Shown here: piece by piece, positions 33,498 through 42,689 of the stretch
How positions within the stretch are numbered: the first letter of the stretch is position 1
How the letters are laid out: every line of letters starts with the position of its first letter
Assembly: GCA_049324535.1 (NCBI GenBank)
Contig: JBMOOG010000032.1
Location: 62,001-126,000 of the forward strand
Direction of reading: 5' to 3'
From: JBMOOG01 sp049324535
GTDB lineage: Bacteria > Pseudomonadota > Alphaproteobacteria > Rhodobacterales > Rhodobacteraceae
DNA: 64,000 nucleotides
Notes under the pieces: generated by a model
Seen by the model: only the letters and a program-made list of their open reading frames with translations
Told to the model about the DNA's origin: nothing
Database searches by the model: none
Program-made: the position numbers and the translations under genes

Positions 33498-34589
33498 ATG
33501 CTGAGAAGAACCCTACTGGCCACCGCCGCGCTCGGCCTCGGCCTGATGGCCGCGGGCGGCGCCTTCGCCGCCGGCATGGACAAGGTCAAGGCCTGCTTCG
33601 TCTACGTCGGCCCGATCGGCGACGGCGGCTGGACCTACCAGCACCACCAGGGCGCGCTGGCGGTGAAGGAGAAGTTCGGCGACAAGGTCGACGTCCAGTG
33701 GCAGGAAAGCGTGCCCGAGGGCGCCGACGCCGAGCGCGTGCTGACCCAGATGGCGCTTTCGGGCTGCAACATCATCTTCACCACCTCCTTCGGCTACATG
33801 GACGCGACCAACGCCGTCGCCGCCAAGTTCCCGAACGTGATGTTCGAGCACGCCACCGGCTTCAAGCGCGAGCATCCGAACGTCTCGACCTACAACGCCC
33901 GCTTCTACGAAGGCCGCGCCGTCGAGGGCCTGATCGCGGGCCGCATGACCAAGTCGAACAAGATCGGCTACATCGCCTCGTTCCCGATCCCCGAGGTCGT
34001 GATGGGCATCAACTCCTACTACCTCAACGCCAAGAAGGTGAACCCGGCGGTCGAGCTGTCGGTGGTCTGGGCCTACACCTGGTTCGATCCGGCCAAGGAG
34101 GCCGACGCCGCCAAGGCGCTGATCGACCAGGGCGTGGACGTGATCGCGTCGCACACCGACTCGACGGCGCCCTTGGCCGAGGCGAAGAAGACCGACGGCA
34201 AGGTGATCGGCTTCGGCCAGGCCTCGGACATGGCCGAATACAAGCCGAGCCCGCGCGTCACCTCGATCATCGACAACTGGGGTCCCTACTACATCGAGCG
34301 CGTGGGCGCGCTGCTCGACGGCACCTACCAGCAGGCCGATGTCTGGGCCGGCATCAAGGGCGGCGAGGTGCTGATCGGCGAGATCACCGACGCGGTCCCG
34401 GCCGAGGTCAAGGCCGAGGCCGAGAAGATGCGCGACGACATCGCGGCGGGCACCTACCACCCGTTCACCGGACCGATCAACAAGCAGGACGGCAGCGCCT
34501 GGCTGGCCGAGGGGCAGACCGCGTCGGACGGCGATCTTCTGGGGATGAACTTCTACGTCGAGGGAATCACCGGCGATCTGCCGAAGTGA
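33498..34589 (+). CDS. BmpA-family substrate-binding protein
   Basis: Periplasmic binding protein of 363 residues with an N-terminal signal peptide (about 24 residues ending A-F-A-A). There is no lipobox cysteine, so it is soluble. The mature part has V-G-P-I-G-D-G-G-W-T-Y-Q-H-H-Q-G, typical of Bmp/PnrA-like proteins that bind purine nucleosides or related ligands, and F-G-Y-M-D near residue 95. ATG 33498 has AGGAGAGAG upstream. It is last in the xdhABC-importer run, and a strong terminator follows. Confidence 0.93.
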   Translation: MLRRTLLATAALGLGLMAAGGAFAAGMDKVKACFVYVGPIGDGGWTYQHHQGALAVKEKFGDKVDVQWQESVPEGADAERVLTQMALSGCNIIFTTSFGYMDATNAVAAKFPNVMFEHATGFKREHPNVSTYNARFYEGRAVEGLIAGRMTKSNKIGYIASFPIPEVVMGINSYYLNAKKVNPAVELSVVWAYTWFDPAKEADAAKALIDQGVDVIASHTDSTAPLAEAKKTDGKVIGFGQASDMAEYKPSPRVTSIIDNWGPYYIERVGALLDGTYQQADVWAGIKGGEVLIGEITDAVPAEVKAEAEKMRDDIAAGTYHPFTGPINKQDGSAWLAEGQTASDGDLLGMNFYVEGITGDLPK

Positions 34590-34616
34590 CCGGCCCGTTT
34601 TCATGACACCCTGATG

Positions 34617-34642
34617 AAGGCCCGGCCCTGTGCCGGGCCTTT
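34617..34642 (+). terminator. Intrinsic terminator after the purine importer
   Basis: AAGGCCCGGC (34617-34626) pairs perfectly with GCCGGGCCTT (34632-34641) around a 5-base loop, followed by T and then CCCGTT. It lies 28 bases after the BmpA stop. The T-run is short but the stem is strong. Confidence 0.75.
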
Positions 34643-34677
34643 CCCGTTCAAGGCTCTGCGACACAATGAAGCGGTTA

Positions 34678-34709
34678 TTGACAGGCGCGGAATTCGGGCG
34701 ATGTGCTAG
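34678..34709 (+). promoter_or_regulatory. Candidate sigma-70 promoter for sqr
   Basis: TTGACA (34678-34683) is a perfect -35 box. A TG-CTA sequence (TGTGCTAG, 34702-34709) lies about 19 bases later and may serve as an extended -10 box. It is 48 bases upstream of the sqr start. The -10 match is weak. Confidence 0.4.
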
Positions 34710-34756
34710 GGGGGACAGGTCGGCCGGGCGGGCCGGCGCGGAGGGAGGAACCGATC

Positions 34757-36043
34757 ATGGCCCATGTCGTCGTTCTGGGTGCGGGTCTCGGCGGGTCGAT
34801 CATGGCCTACGAGATGAAGGACCAGTTGCGCAGGGAAGACACCATCACCGTCGTCACCAAGGATCCGAAGTATCACTTCGTGCCCTCGAACCCTTGGGTC
34901 GCCGTCGGCTGGCGCAAGCGGGACGACATCACGATCGACATCGAGAAGACGATGAAGAAGAAGGGCATCGGCTTCAAGGCCAGCCCGATGGAGAAGCTGA
35001 TCCCCGAAGAGAACCGGATGGAGCTCGCCGACGGATCCTCGGTCAGCTACGACTATCTCATCATCGCGACCGGCCCGGAACTGGCCTTCGACGAGATCGA
35101 GGGGCTCGGCCCCCACGGCGGCCACACCGACTCGGTCTGCCACGTCGACCACGCCGAGATCGCCTATCAGAAGTTCGAGGAATTCTGCAAGAATCCGGGC
35201 CCGGTCATCATCGGCGCCGTGCAGGGGGCAAGCTGCTACGGCCCGGCCTACGAATTCACCTTCATCCTGGAAACCGAGCTGCGGCGCCGCAAGATCCGCG
35301 ACAAGGTGCCGATGACCTTCGTGACCTCGGAGCCCTACATCGGCCATCTCGGTCTTGATGGCGTGGGCGACACCAAGGGCCTCCTCGAATCCGAGATGCG
35401 CGACCACCACATCAAGTGGATGACCTCGACCCGGGTGAAGAAGGTCGAGGCCGGCAAGATGACGGTCGAGGAGATCAACGACGACGGCAGCGTCAAGGCC
35501 GAGAAGGAACTGCCCTTCGGCTTCGCGATGATGCTGCCCGCCTTCCGGGGCATCAAGCCGCTGCGCGGCATCGAGGGCCTTTCGAACCCGCGCGGCTTCA
35601 CCATCGTGGACAAGCACCAGCAGAACCCGAAGTTCAAGAACATCTTCGCGGTCGGCGTCTGCATCGCGATCCCGCCCATGGGTCCGACGCCGGTGCCCTG
35701 CGGCGTGCCGAAGACCGGGTTCATGATCGAATCCATGGTCACCGCCACTGCCCACAACATCGGCAACCTCTTGCGCGGCAAGGAGCCCGATCAGGTCGGC
35801 ACCTGGAACGCGGTCTGCCTCGCCGACTTCGGCGACTCGGGCGTGGCCTTCGTCGCCCAGCCGCAGATCCCGCCGCGCAACGTCAACTGGGCCTCGTCGG
35901 GCAAGTGGGTCCACCTCGCCAAGATCGGCTTCGAGAAATACTTCATGCGCAAGGTCAAGAAGGGCACCTCGGAACCCTTCTACGAGGCCGCGACCATGAA
36001 GATGCTCGGCATCGACAAGCTCAAGAAGGTCGAGCACGGCTGA
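34757..36043 (+). CDS. sqr: Sulfide:quinone oxidoreductase
   Basis: Membrane-associated flavoprotein (428 residues) that oxidises sulfide and passes electrons to quinone. FAD is bound by V-V-L-G-A-G-L-G-G near the N-terminus. C128 (S-V-C-H), C160 (G-A-S-C-Y-G-P-A-Y-E) and C354 (N-A-V-C-L-A-D) match the three essential cysteines of Rhodobacter capsulatus SQR (127, 159, 353). T-S-E-P-Y-I-G-H-L-G and P-V-P-C-G-V-P-K-T-G are also present. ATG 34757 follows GGGAGGAA. There are no other sulfur-oxidation genes around it, so detoxification is as likely as energy use. Confidence 0.93.
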   Translation: MAHVVVLGAGLGGSIMAYEMKDQLRREDTITVVTKDPKYHFVPSNPWVAVGWRKRDDITIDIEKTMKKKGIGFKASPMEKLIPEENRMELADGSSVSYDYLIIATGPELAFDEIEGLGPHGGHTDSVCHVDHAEIAYQKFEEFCKNPGPVIIGAVQGASCYGPAYEFTFILETELRRRKIRDKVPMTFVTSEPYIGHLGLDGVGDTKGLLESEMRDHHIKWMTSTRVKKVEAGKMTVEEINDDGSVKAEKELPFGFAMMLPAFRGIKPLRGIEGLSNPRGFTIVDKHQQNPKFKNIFAVGVCIAIPPMGPTPVPCGVPKTGFMIESMVTATAHNIGNLLRGKEPDQVGTWNAVCLADFGDSGVAFVAQPQIPPRNVNWASSGKWVHLAKIGFEKYFMRKVKKGTSEPFYEAATMKMLGIDKLKKVEHG

Positions 36044-36096
36044 CCGGCCCTTGGCCCGGAACGCCCGGTCCAACGGCACCCCGTGTCCCAGGCTTC

Positions 36097-36122
36097 GGGC
36101 CGCAACTCCGGTTGCGGCCCTT
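36097..36122 (+). terminator. Intrinsic terminator after sqr
   Basis: GGGCCGCAAC (36097-36106) and GTTGCGGCCC (36111-36120) form a perfect 10-bp stem with a TCCG tetraloop, followed by TTCC. It lies 54 bases after the sqr stop. Confidence 0.75.
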
Positions 36123-36173
36123 CCTGTCCACCCCCCCGCGTCTGCGCTTCGTGCCGCCGGCGCCACCCCGAGG

Positions 36174-36599
36174 GTGCGCCTGACAACCGTGCTGACGCCG
36201 AGCATCTTCGTTCCGAGCAGCCTGATCGTCTTCGCGCTCGGGCTCGCCATGATCGGGCTGGGCGACTGGCGCTGGGATGCCTGGATCGTGATCGGCCTTC
36301 TGGGCTTCGTCGCCGCCTCGGCGATCGGCGCGGGCAAGCTCGGCCCGGCGGCCGCGGCCACCGGCCGGTTTGCCGCCGAGGGCCGGTTCGCCGAGGCCGT
36401 CGCAACCGGCCGCGCGATGCTGCGCTTTGCCCGGGTCGAATACGTGATCCAGGCGGTGATCGTCTTCGTCATGGTGGTCAAGCCCGGCTGGAGCGACCAC
36501 GCCCTGCTGTCCGGCCTGGCGCTGGCCGCCGGCGCCGCGATCCTTGCGATCCTCACCGCGCCGGTCCGTCCCGCCGGCACCATGCGCACGGCTGCTTGA
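36174..36599 (+). CDS. Membrane protein resembling the C-terminal part of DUF2269, possibly truncated
   Basis: About 141 residues with three to four hydrophobic segments (F-V-P-S-S-L-I-V-F-A-L-G-L-A-M, W-I-V-I-G-L-L-G-F-V-A-A, V-I-Q-A-V-I-V-F-V-M-V-V). Its order of helices and the W-R-W-D-A-W-I-V motif recall DUF2269 membrane proteins, which normally carry one more N-terminal helix. The frame extends upstream to 36051 but crosses the sqr terminator, so a GTG at 36174 is the probable start. It may be a shortened copy. It ends 31 bases before dnaE. Confidence 0.5.
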   Translation: MRLTTVLTPSIFVPSSLIVFALGLAMIGLGDWRWDAWIVIGLLGFVAASAIGAGKLGPAAAATGRFAAEGRFAEAVATGRAMLRFARVEYVIQAVIVFVMVVKPGWSDHALLSGLALAAGAAILAILTAPVRPAGTMRTAA

Positions 36600-36630
36600 G
36601 AGGGGGGCATGGCGCGGCTAGGGTCGCGTC

Positions 36631-39600
36631 ATGCCCGCCCCCCGATTCATCCACCTGCGCGTCCATACCGAATACTCGCTCCTTGAAGGGGCCGTGCCGG
36701 TCAAGAAGCTGATCGGCCTGTGCGAGAAGGCCGCCATGCCGGCCGTGGCGGTGACGGACACCAACAACATGTTCGCCGCGCTGGAATTCTCGGTTCTGGC
36801 GCAGGGGGCGGGGATCCAGCCGATCATCGGTTGCCAGATCGACCTCGCCCACGACCCGGCCGCCCCGGGCGAGCGGCCTCGCCCCCCGGCGGCCATCGTG
36901 CTTCTGGCGCAGGACGAGACGGGCTACCAGAACCTTCTGAAGCTCAATTCGTGCCTCTACCTCACCCCGGACCGGCCGACGCCGTTCGTGACGCCGGACG
37001 AGGTCGCCGCGCATTCCGCCGGCCTGATCTGCCTGACCGGCGGCGCCGAGGGGCCGCTCGGTCGGCTTCTGGCCGCCGGACAGGCTGCGAAGGCCCGGGG
37101 GCTGGCCGAACGGCTGGCGGCGGCCTTTCCCGCCCGGCTCTACGTCGAGTTGCAGCGGCATCCGGGCGAGGGCGGGCAACTGCCCGAGGCCGAGCGCCAG
37201 AGCGAGCGGGGGCTGATCGAACTCGCCTACGCGCTGGGTCTGCCCCTCGTGGCCACGAACGACGTGCATTTCCCCAAGGCCGAGATGTACGAGGCCCATG
37301 ACGCGATGCTCTGCATCGCCCAGGGCGCCTATGTCGATCAGCAGGAACCGCGCCGGCGCCTGACGCCGCAGCACTATCTCAAGTCCGAATCCGAGATGTG
37401 CGCGCTGTTCGCCGACCTGCCCGAGGCGCTGGAGAACACGGTCGAGATCGCCCGCCGCTGCGCCTTCGCGGCCCGCAAGCGCAAGCCGATCCTGCCGCGC
37501 TTTGCCGACGACGAGGTCGAGGAGCTGCGCCGGCAGTCCTGGGAGGGGCTGAAGGCGCGGCTGGCCGTGATCCCCCATGCCGCGCCGGTGGCCCAGTACG
37601 AGGAGCGGATGCGCTTCGAGCTGGGCATCATCGAGCAGATGGGCTTTGCCGGCTATTTCCTGATCGTCGCCGACTTCATCAAGTGGGCGAAGGCCCAGGG
37701 CATTCCGGTCGGGCCCGGCCGCGGGTCCGGCGCGGGATCGCTGGTGGCCTATGCGCTGACCATCACCGACCTCGATCCGCTGCGCTACTCGCTGCTCTTC
37801 GAGCGCTTCCTCAACCCCGAGCGGGTCTCGATGCCGGACTTCGACATCGACTTCTGCATGGACCGGCGCGAGGAGGTGATCCGCTACGTTCAGGAACGCT
37901 ACGGCCGCGAGAAGGTCGGCCAGATCATCACCTTCGGCGCGCTTCTGTCCAAGGCGGCGGTGCGCGACGTGGGGCGGGTGCTCCAGATGCCCTACGGGCA
38001 GGTGGACCGGCTGTCGAAGATGATCCCGGTCGAGGGCGTGAAGCCCGTCTCGATCGAGAAGGCGCTGGCGGACGAGCCGCGCCTGCGCGAGGCTGCGCGG
38101 GCCGAGGAAGTGGTGGCGCGGCTTCTCGATTACGCGAAGGCGATCGAGGGGCTCCTGCGCAACGCATCCACCCACGCCGCGGGCGTCGTGATCGGCGACC
38201 GGCCGCTCGACGAGCTGGTGCCGCTCTACCGCGACCCGCGGTCCGACATGCCCGCGACCCAGTTCAACATGAAATGGGTCGAGCAGGCCGGTCTGGTGAA
38301 GTTCGACTTCCTCGGCCTGAAGACGCTGACGGTGATCCAGAACGCGGTGGACCTGATCCGCGGGCAGGGGCGGCACCTGCACATCGCGGCGGACGGGCGC
38401 CAGCTCTACCAGCCGCCCGAGGGCGCGGTGGACGAGATCAACGCGATCCCGCTCGACGACCGGGCCACCTACGAGCTCTACGCGGCGGCGAAGACCGTCG
38501 CCGTCTTCCAGGTGGAAAGCTCGGGGATGATGGACGCGCTGCGGCGCATGAAGCCCACCTGCATCGAGGACATCGTGGCGCTGGTCGCGCTCTACCGGCC
38601 CGGCCCGATGGAGAACATCCCGACCTATTGCGAGGTGAAGAACGGGCTGCGCCCCATCGAGTCGATCCACCCGACCATCGACCACATCCTGAAGGAGACG
38701 CAGGGCATCATCGTCTATCAGGAACAGGTGATGGAGATCGCCAAGGTGATGGCGGGCTACTCTCTGGGCGGGGCCGATCTTCTGCGCCGGGCCATGGGCA
38801 AGAAGATCAAGGAGGAGATGGACAAGGAGCGGCCGAAGTTCGTCGAGGGCTGCACCCGAACCCACGGGATCGACCCGAAGAAATCCGGCGAAGTCTTCGA
38901 TCTGCTTGAGAAATTCGCGAACTATGGGTTCAACAAGTCCCACGCCGCCGCCTATGCGGTGGTCAGCTACCAGACCGCCTGGCTCAAGGCCAACCACCCG
39001 GTCGAGTTCATGGCCGCGGTCATGAACTGCGACATCCACCTGACCGACAAGCTCGCCGTCTACAAGCGCGAGGCGGACAAGCTCGGCATCGAGACGGTCG
39101 CGCCCTGCATCAACCGGTCCGAGGCCACCTTCAGCGTGCCCGGCGGGCGCATCGTCTACGCCCTCGGCGCCCTGAAGAATGTGGGCGTGGACGCGATGCG
39201 CATGATCGTCGAGGCCCGGGGCGACCGGCCCTTCGTCACGCTCTTCGACGTCGCCCGCCGGGTGGACCTCAAGCGGGTGGGCAAGCGGCCGCTGGAGATG
39301 CTGGTCCGGGCGGGAGCTTTCGACGTGCTCGACCGGAATCGGCGGCGGGTCTTCCTCTCGCTGGATGCGCTGATCGCCTGGTCGGCCGCGGTCCACGAAG
39401 CGCGCGCCTCGAGCCAGGTGTCGCTCTTCGGCGAGGCGGGGGATGACCTGCCGGAGCCGCGCCTCGCCACCGTCGAGGACTGGCCGCCCGGAGAGCGTCT
39501 GGCCGAGGAGCACCAGGCGGTCGGGTTCTATCTCTCGGGCCACCCGCTCGACGACTACATGCCGGCGCTGCGGCGCAAGAAGGTGCTGTCCTTCGCGGAA

Positions 39601-40131
39601 CTCTCGCGCGAGGCCGAGCGGGGGCCCCTCGTGGCCAGGATCGCCGGCATGGTCTCGGCCCGGCAGGAAAAGAAGTCGGCCAAGGGCAACCGCTTTGCCT
39701 TCGTCGCGCTGTCGGATCCGACCGGGCTTTACGAGGTGACGGTGTTCTCGGACACGCTCGAGGCGGCGCGCGCCTATCTCGAGCCGGGCATGGCCGTGGT
39801 GCTGACCGTCGAGGCCACGCTCGAAGGCGAAAGCCTGAAGCTTCTTGCCCGGGGCGCCGAACCGGCCGACCGGCTGGCGGCCGAGGCCGGCGTCGCGGGG
39901 CTGCGCATCCATCTGGACGAACCCGCGGCCGCGACCGCCGTGGCCAGCCTTCTGGCGCAGGTCGGCGCCGAGGCCCGGGGCAAGGCGCTGGGTGCGATCG
40001 CGTTCTGCGTGGCCAACCGTCAGACCGGGGAGGAGATCGAGATCAGCGCCGGCCGCGACTACCCGATCACGCCGCAGATCCGGGGCGCGATCAAGTCGCT
40101 GACGGGCGTGGCGCTGGTCGAGGATCTCTAG
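36631..40131 (+). CDS. dnaE: DNA polymerase III alpha subunit
   Basis: Replicative polymerase catalytic subunit, 1166 residues, as expected for DnaE1. The N-terminal PHP domain begins L-R-V-H-T-E-Y-S-L-L-E-G. The polymerase active site P-D-F-D-I-D-F (402-408) supplies the two catalytic aspartates, and D559 in K-F-D-F-L-G-L-K is the third. G-P-G-R-G-S-G-A-G-S-L lies just before. The tau/beta-binding part and an OB-fold (about 990-1080) follow. ATG 36631 opens the frame. The stop shares a CTAG with the stop of the opposing AbrB gene. Confidence 0.98.
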   Translation: MPAPRFIHLRVHTEYSLLEGAVPVKKLIGLCEKAAMPAVAVTDTNNMFAALEFSVLAQGAGIQPIIGCQIDLAHDPAAPGERPRPPAAIVLLAQDETGYQNLLKLNSCLYLTPDRPTPFVTPDEVAAHSAGLICLTGGAEGPLGRLLAAGQAAKARGLAERLAAAFPARLYVELQRHPGEGGQLPEAERQSERGLIELAYALGLPLVATNDVHFPKAEMYEAHDAMLCIAQGAYVDQQEPRRRLTPQHYLKSESEMCALFADLPEALENTVEIARRCAFAARKRKPILPRFADDEVEELRRQSWEGLKARLAVIPHAAPVAQYEERMRFELGIIEQMGFAGYFLIVADFIKWAKAQGIPVGPGRGSGAGSLVAYALTITDLDPLRYSLLFERFLNPERVSMPDFDIDFCMDRREEVIRYVQERYGREKVGQIITFGALLSKAAVRDVGRVLQMPYGQVDRLSKMIPVEGVKPVSIEKALADEPRLREAARAEEVVARLLDYAKAIEGLLRNASTHAAGVVIGDRPLDELVPLYRDPRSDMPATQFNMKWVEQAGLVKFDFLGLKTLTVIQNAVDLIRGQGRHLHIAADGRQLYQPPEGAVDEINAIPLDDRATYELYAAAKTVAVFQVESSGMMDALRRMKPTCIEDIVALVALYRPGPMENIPTYCEVKNGLRPIESIHPTIDHILKETQGIIVYQEQVMEIAKVMAGYSLGGADLLRRAMGKKIKEEMDKERPKFVEGCTRTHGIDPKKSGEVFDLLEKFANYGFNKSHAAAYAVVSYQTAWLKANHPVEFMAAVMNCDIHLTDKLAVYKREADKLGIETVAPCINRSEATFSVPGGRIVYALGALKNVGVDAMRMIVEARGDRPFVTLFDVARRVDLKRVGKRPLEMLVRAGAFDVLDRNRRRVFLSLDALIAWSAAVHEARASSQVSLFGEAGDDLPEPRLATVEDWPPGERLAEEHQAVGFYLSGHPLDDYMPALRRKKVLSFAELSREAERGPLVARIAGMVSARQEKKSAKGNRFAFVALSDPTGLYEVTVFSDTLEAARAYLEPGMAVVLTVEATLEGESLKLLARGAEPADRLAAEAGVAGLRIHLDEPAAATAVASLLAQVGAEARGKALGAIAFCVANRQTGEEIEISAGRDYPITPQIRGAIKSLTGVALVEDL

Positions 40132-41219
40132 GGCGCGGCGCCCGGTCCGGGCAGGATGCGGCGGGAAAAGACCCGCGCGACGCTGACTGCCAGCAGGATG
40201 CGCAGGACGTGATGGGCGGTGACGTAGATCACGCTCATGTCGAGCGACAGGGCGATCAGGCCCATCTCGGCCAGACCGCCGGGGGCAAAGGCCAGGAACG
40301 TCGCCGCCGCCGGTTCGCCGACCCGGGGCGCCAGTGCGAAGGCCACGGCGGCAGCGGCCGTCAGCGTCAGCGCCGCATGCAGGGCCGACAGATGCAGCGC
40401 CCGGAACAGGAGGACCCGCTGCATGCCCGCGAAGCGCACGCCGAGCGAGGTGCCGATGACGAGCTGCGTCACCACCACCAGCCAGCCCGGCACCGCGGCA
40501 TCGGTCCAGCCGGCCAGATGCGCGAGGCCCGACAGCAGGAGCGGCCCCGTCACATGCCCGGCGGGCAGCCGCAGCCGCAGTCCCGCAAGGGCGCCGGCCA
40601 CCCCGCAGGCGGACAGGATCGCCACATCGGCCGGGCCGAGCGGGGCCCATGCGCCGGGAAGCGCCACCCCCGAGGCCGAGCCGACGGCATGGCCGGACAT
40701 GACGGTGAAGGCAAGCGGCACCAGGATGATGGTCAGAATGAGCCGCAGGAACTGCAGAAGGGTGAGCATGCGCGCGTCGGCGCCGTGGGCGATCCCCATC
40801 TCGACGGCCTCGATCAGCCCGCCCGGCGCGGTGCCGTAGAAGGCGGTCACCCGGTCCGTGGACCCCAGCGCCCGGATCAGCCGGTAGCCCGCCCAATGCA
40901 GCGCCGGTATGTAGAGGCAAAGCGCGACCAGCGACGGCCACCAGGTGTCGATCTCCTCGAGGATCTCGGGCCGGAAGCTCGTGCCGATCGAGACGCCGAT
41001 GATCGGGACGAACAGCATCCGCAGCCGCTGCGGCGCCTGCACATGGTGCCCGAGCGGACGCAGCCCGGCGATGGCGGTCGCGGCCACCGCCACCAGCGGG
41101 CCGATCAGCCACGGCAGCGGCAGGTGCGCGGCCTGCGCCGCGACCCCGCCGGCCGCGCCGATCGCATGGCTCAGCGCCACGGTCGGCCAGTGGCCGTGGT
41201 CGGACAGGAGGGCGCGCAT
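40128..41219 (-). CDS. AbrB-family putative ammonia monooxygenase / membrane regulator
   Basis: Integral membrane protein of 363 residues with about ten hydrophobic segments in two similar halves. Each half has L-P-W-L-I-G-P or P-A-G-H-V-T-G-P, and F-A-P-G-G-L-A-E-M lies near residue 305; these are the AbrB (DUF, 'putative ammonia monooxygenase') repeats. The early annotation as monooxygenase is not supported; the family is more likely a transporter or regulator. The start at 41219 is chosen because the frame to 41378 is not membrane-like. Confidence 0.85.
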   Translation of the reverse strand: MRALLSDHGHWPTVALSHAIGAAGGVAAQAAHLPLPWLIGPLVAVAATAIAGLRPLGHHVQAPQRLRMLFVPIIGVSIGTSFRPEILEEIDTWWPSLVALCLYIPALHWAGYRLIRALGSTDRVTAFYGTAPGGLIEAVEMGIAHGADARMLTLLQFLRLILTIILVPLAFTVMSGHAVGSASGVALPGAWAPLGPADVAILSACGVAGALAGLRLRLPAGHVTGPLLLSGLAHLAGWTDAAVPGWLVVVTQLVIGTSLGVRFAGMQRVLLFRALHLSALHAALTLTAAAAVAFALAPRVGEPAAATFLAFAPGGLAEMGLIALSLDMSVIYVTAHHVLRILLAVSVARVFSRRILPGPGAAP

Positions 41220-41262
41220 GGCCGGCACAGTCGCAGCCCCGCGCGGCCGGCGCAAGGCGCGA

Positions 41263-41727
41263 TCAGGCGCTGATCTCGAGCCGCCGGGCCAGCCGCAGCG
41301 CCACAAGCGCCGCCAGCGACAGAAGGAACGTCGCCCAGCGCCCGATTTCCAGCCGCACCCAGACCCGGGCCGGATCATCGGTCATCGAGGCGTCGAAGAC
41401 CCGCATCGGCTCGGTGGCCATCAGCGCGACGACCCCGAGGCTGAACGCGAGCGCGGCCGCGTATAGCGCCCGGCTGCCGCGGTCGGCGACCCGCCAGGCG
41501 GCGTAGAGAAACCCCGGTGCGACGGCGAAGGCAAGCCAGGGCAGCCGGATCGCCTCCCAGGCCGACACGCGGAAGAGCGCGATCCCCGCCGCCGGGTTGC
41601 CGGTCACGTCCTGCGGCCGGGGGACGACCAGGGTCAGCGCGAAGAACACCGCCTGAAGCACGCAGAAGGCGACCAGCACCACCATCACCGGGCGCGGCAC
41701 CCGCCGCCCGTCACCCCGATCCGCCAA
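41263..41727 (-). CDS. Hypothetical four-helix inner-membrane protein
   Basis: About 154 residues with four hydrophobic stretches (V-V-L-V-A-F-C-V-L-Q-A-V-F-F, L-P-W-L-A-F-A-V-A-P-G-F-L, A-A-A-L-A-F-S-L-G-V-V-A-L, and A-T-F-L-L-S-L-A-A-L-V-A-L). No known family is recognised. The start is uncertain: TTG 41727 gives a short basic N-terminus before helix 1; ATG 41685 and TTG 41790 are alternatives. It follows apt on the minus strand. Confidence 0.6.
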   Translation of the reverse strand: MADRGDGRRVPRPVMVVLVAFCVLQAVFFALTLVVPRPQDVTGNPAAGIALFRVSAWEAIRLPWLAFAVAPGFLYAAWRVADRGSRALYAAALAFSLGVVALMATEPMRVFDASMTDDPARVWVRLEIGRWATFLLSLAALVALRLARRLEISA

Positions 41728-41802
41728 GGCTGTCCGTCCCGGCCCTGCGCCCCCGCGGCCCAGCCTGCCCGCATTCGCGCCCGGCGGCAAGTCCGCGGAC
41801 CG

Positions 41803-42336
41803 TCAGTGGCCGGCGAACTCGCACAGGACATGGACGTTCATGCCCATGTCCTCCAGAAGCCGGCGCCCGCCGAGGTCGGGCAGGTCGATGACGAAGGCGC
41901 AGCCCACCACCTCGGCGCCGAGCTTCTCGCAAAGCCGGATCCCCGCCTGCGCGGTGCCGCCGGTGGCCAGCAGATCGTCGATCAAGAGCACCTTCTCGCC
42001 CGGTTGCAGCGCGTCGTCGTGGATCTCCATCACCGCCTCGCCGTATTCGAGCGTGTAGGCCTGCGCGATGGTCGCGCCCGGCAGCTTGCCCTTCTTGCGG
42101 ATCGGCACGAACCCCTTCGACAGCTGGTGCGCGATGGCGCCGCCGAGGATGAAGCCCCGCGCCTCGAGCCCCACGACCTTGTCGATCCGGCTTCCGGCGT
42201 AGGGGTGCAGGAGCTGGTCGATCGCCATGCGGAACCCGCGCGCATCGGCAAAGAGCGTGGTCACGTCGCGGAACATGATCCCTTCGTGCGGGAAGTCGGC
42301 GATGGTGCGGATGTAGTCCTTGACGGTCTTCGGCAT
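41803..42336 (-). CDS. apt: Adenine phosphoribosyltransferase
   Basis: Salvages adenine to AMP with PRPP. The 177-residue enzyme has the PRPP-binding motif V-L-L-I-D-D-L-L-A-T-G-G-T at 116-128, and F-P-H-E-G-I-M-F-R-D near the N-terminus. The usual length is about 170-180. ATG 42336 gives the typical M-P-K-T-V-K-D-Y start. Adenine is also made by MtnP, whose gene lies upstream on the same strand, but an island separates them. Confidence 0.96.
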   Translation of the reverse strand: MPKTVKDYIRTIADFPHEGIMFRDVTTLFADARGFRMAIDQLLHPYAGSRIDKVVGLEARGFILGGAIAHQLSKGFVPIRKKGKLPGATIAQAYTLEYGEAVMEIHDDALQPGEKVLLIDDLLATGGTAQAGIRLCEKLGAEVVGCAFVIDLPDLGGRRLLEDMGMNVHVLCEFAGH

Positions 42337-42520
42337 GGAGCTCTCCGGGGGCTGGCCGGGTGGTCCTAGCACGGCCCGCGCGCGACGCAAAGCACGGGCG
42401 GGATTTCGGACGGGGCTTCGCGCCCGCCTTGCGCGGCCGGGCGAAGCCGCTAAGGTTTTCGCAACCGGAATGCGCCTGAACTGAGCGCGGCGCGAAGGGC
42501 GGGCGAATGGGCAATCACCT

Positions 42521-42663
42521 TTGCTACCGGTCAGAGGCGCGGCGCAGATCGAGGCGTTCGACGACAGTTGGCACTGGAACGACAGTGCCGAGGCGGGCTT
42601 CGCCGATGTCCTCCGCTCCAGAAACGGCGTGGCGGCAGAGATGCTGAGGGCGATGGCCCGCCA
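42521..42663 (+). pseudogene. Fragment of adenine-specific DNA methyltransferase (type III Mod-like)
   Basis: A short frame reads A-A-Q-I-E-A-F-D-D-S-W-H-W-N-D-S-A-E, then V-L-R-S-R-N-G-V-A-A-E-M-L-R-A-M. This is very close to the conserved early segment of type III-like DNA methyltransferases (A-A-Q-x-x-A-F-x-D-T-W-H-W-N). The similarity stops after L-R-A-M, where full-length proteins continue into the S-adenosylmethionine and catalytic motifs. No methyltransferase core is present. It is a remnant of a lost restriction-modification gene. Confidence 0.55.
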
Positions 42664-42689
42664 AGACAACGCTATTGCCAAAGGCAGCA

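Noticed and set aside
36553..41112. 1519-residue open frame on the minus strand
   Set aside because: Antisense to dnaE and out of frame with the AbrB-like gene; low complexity and no domain.
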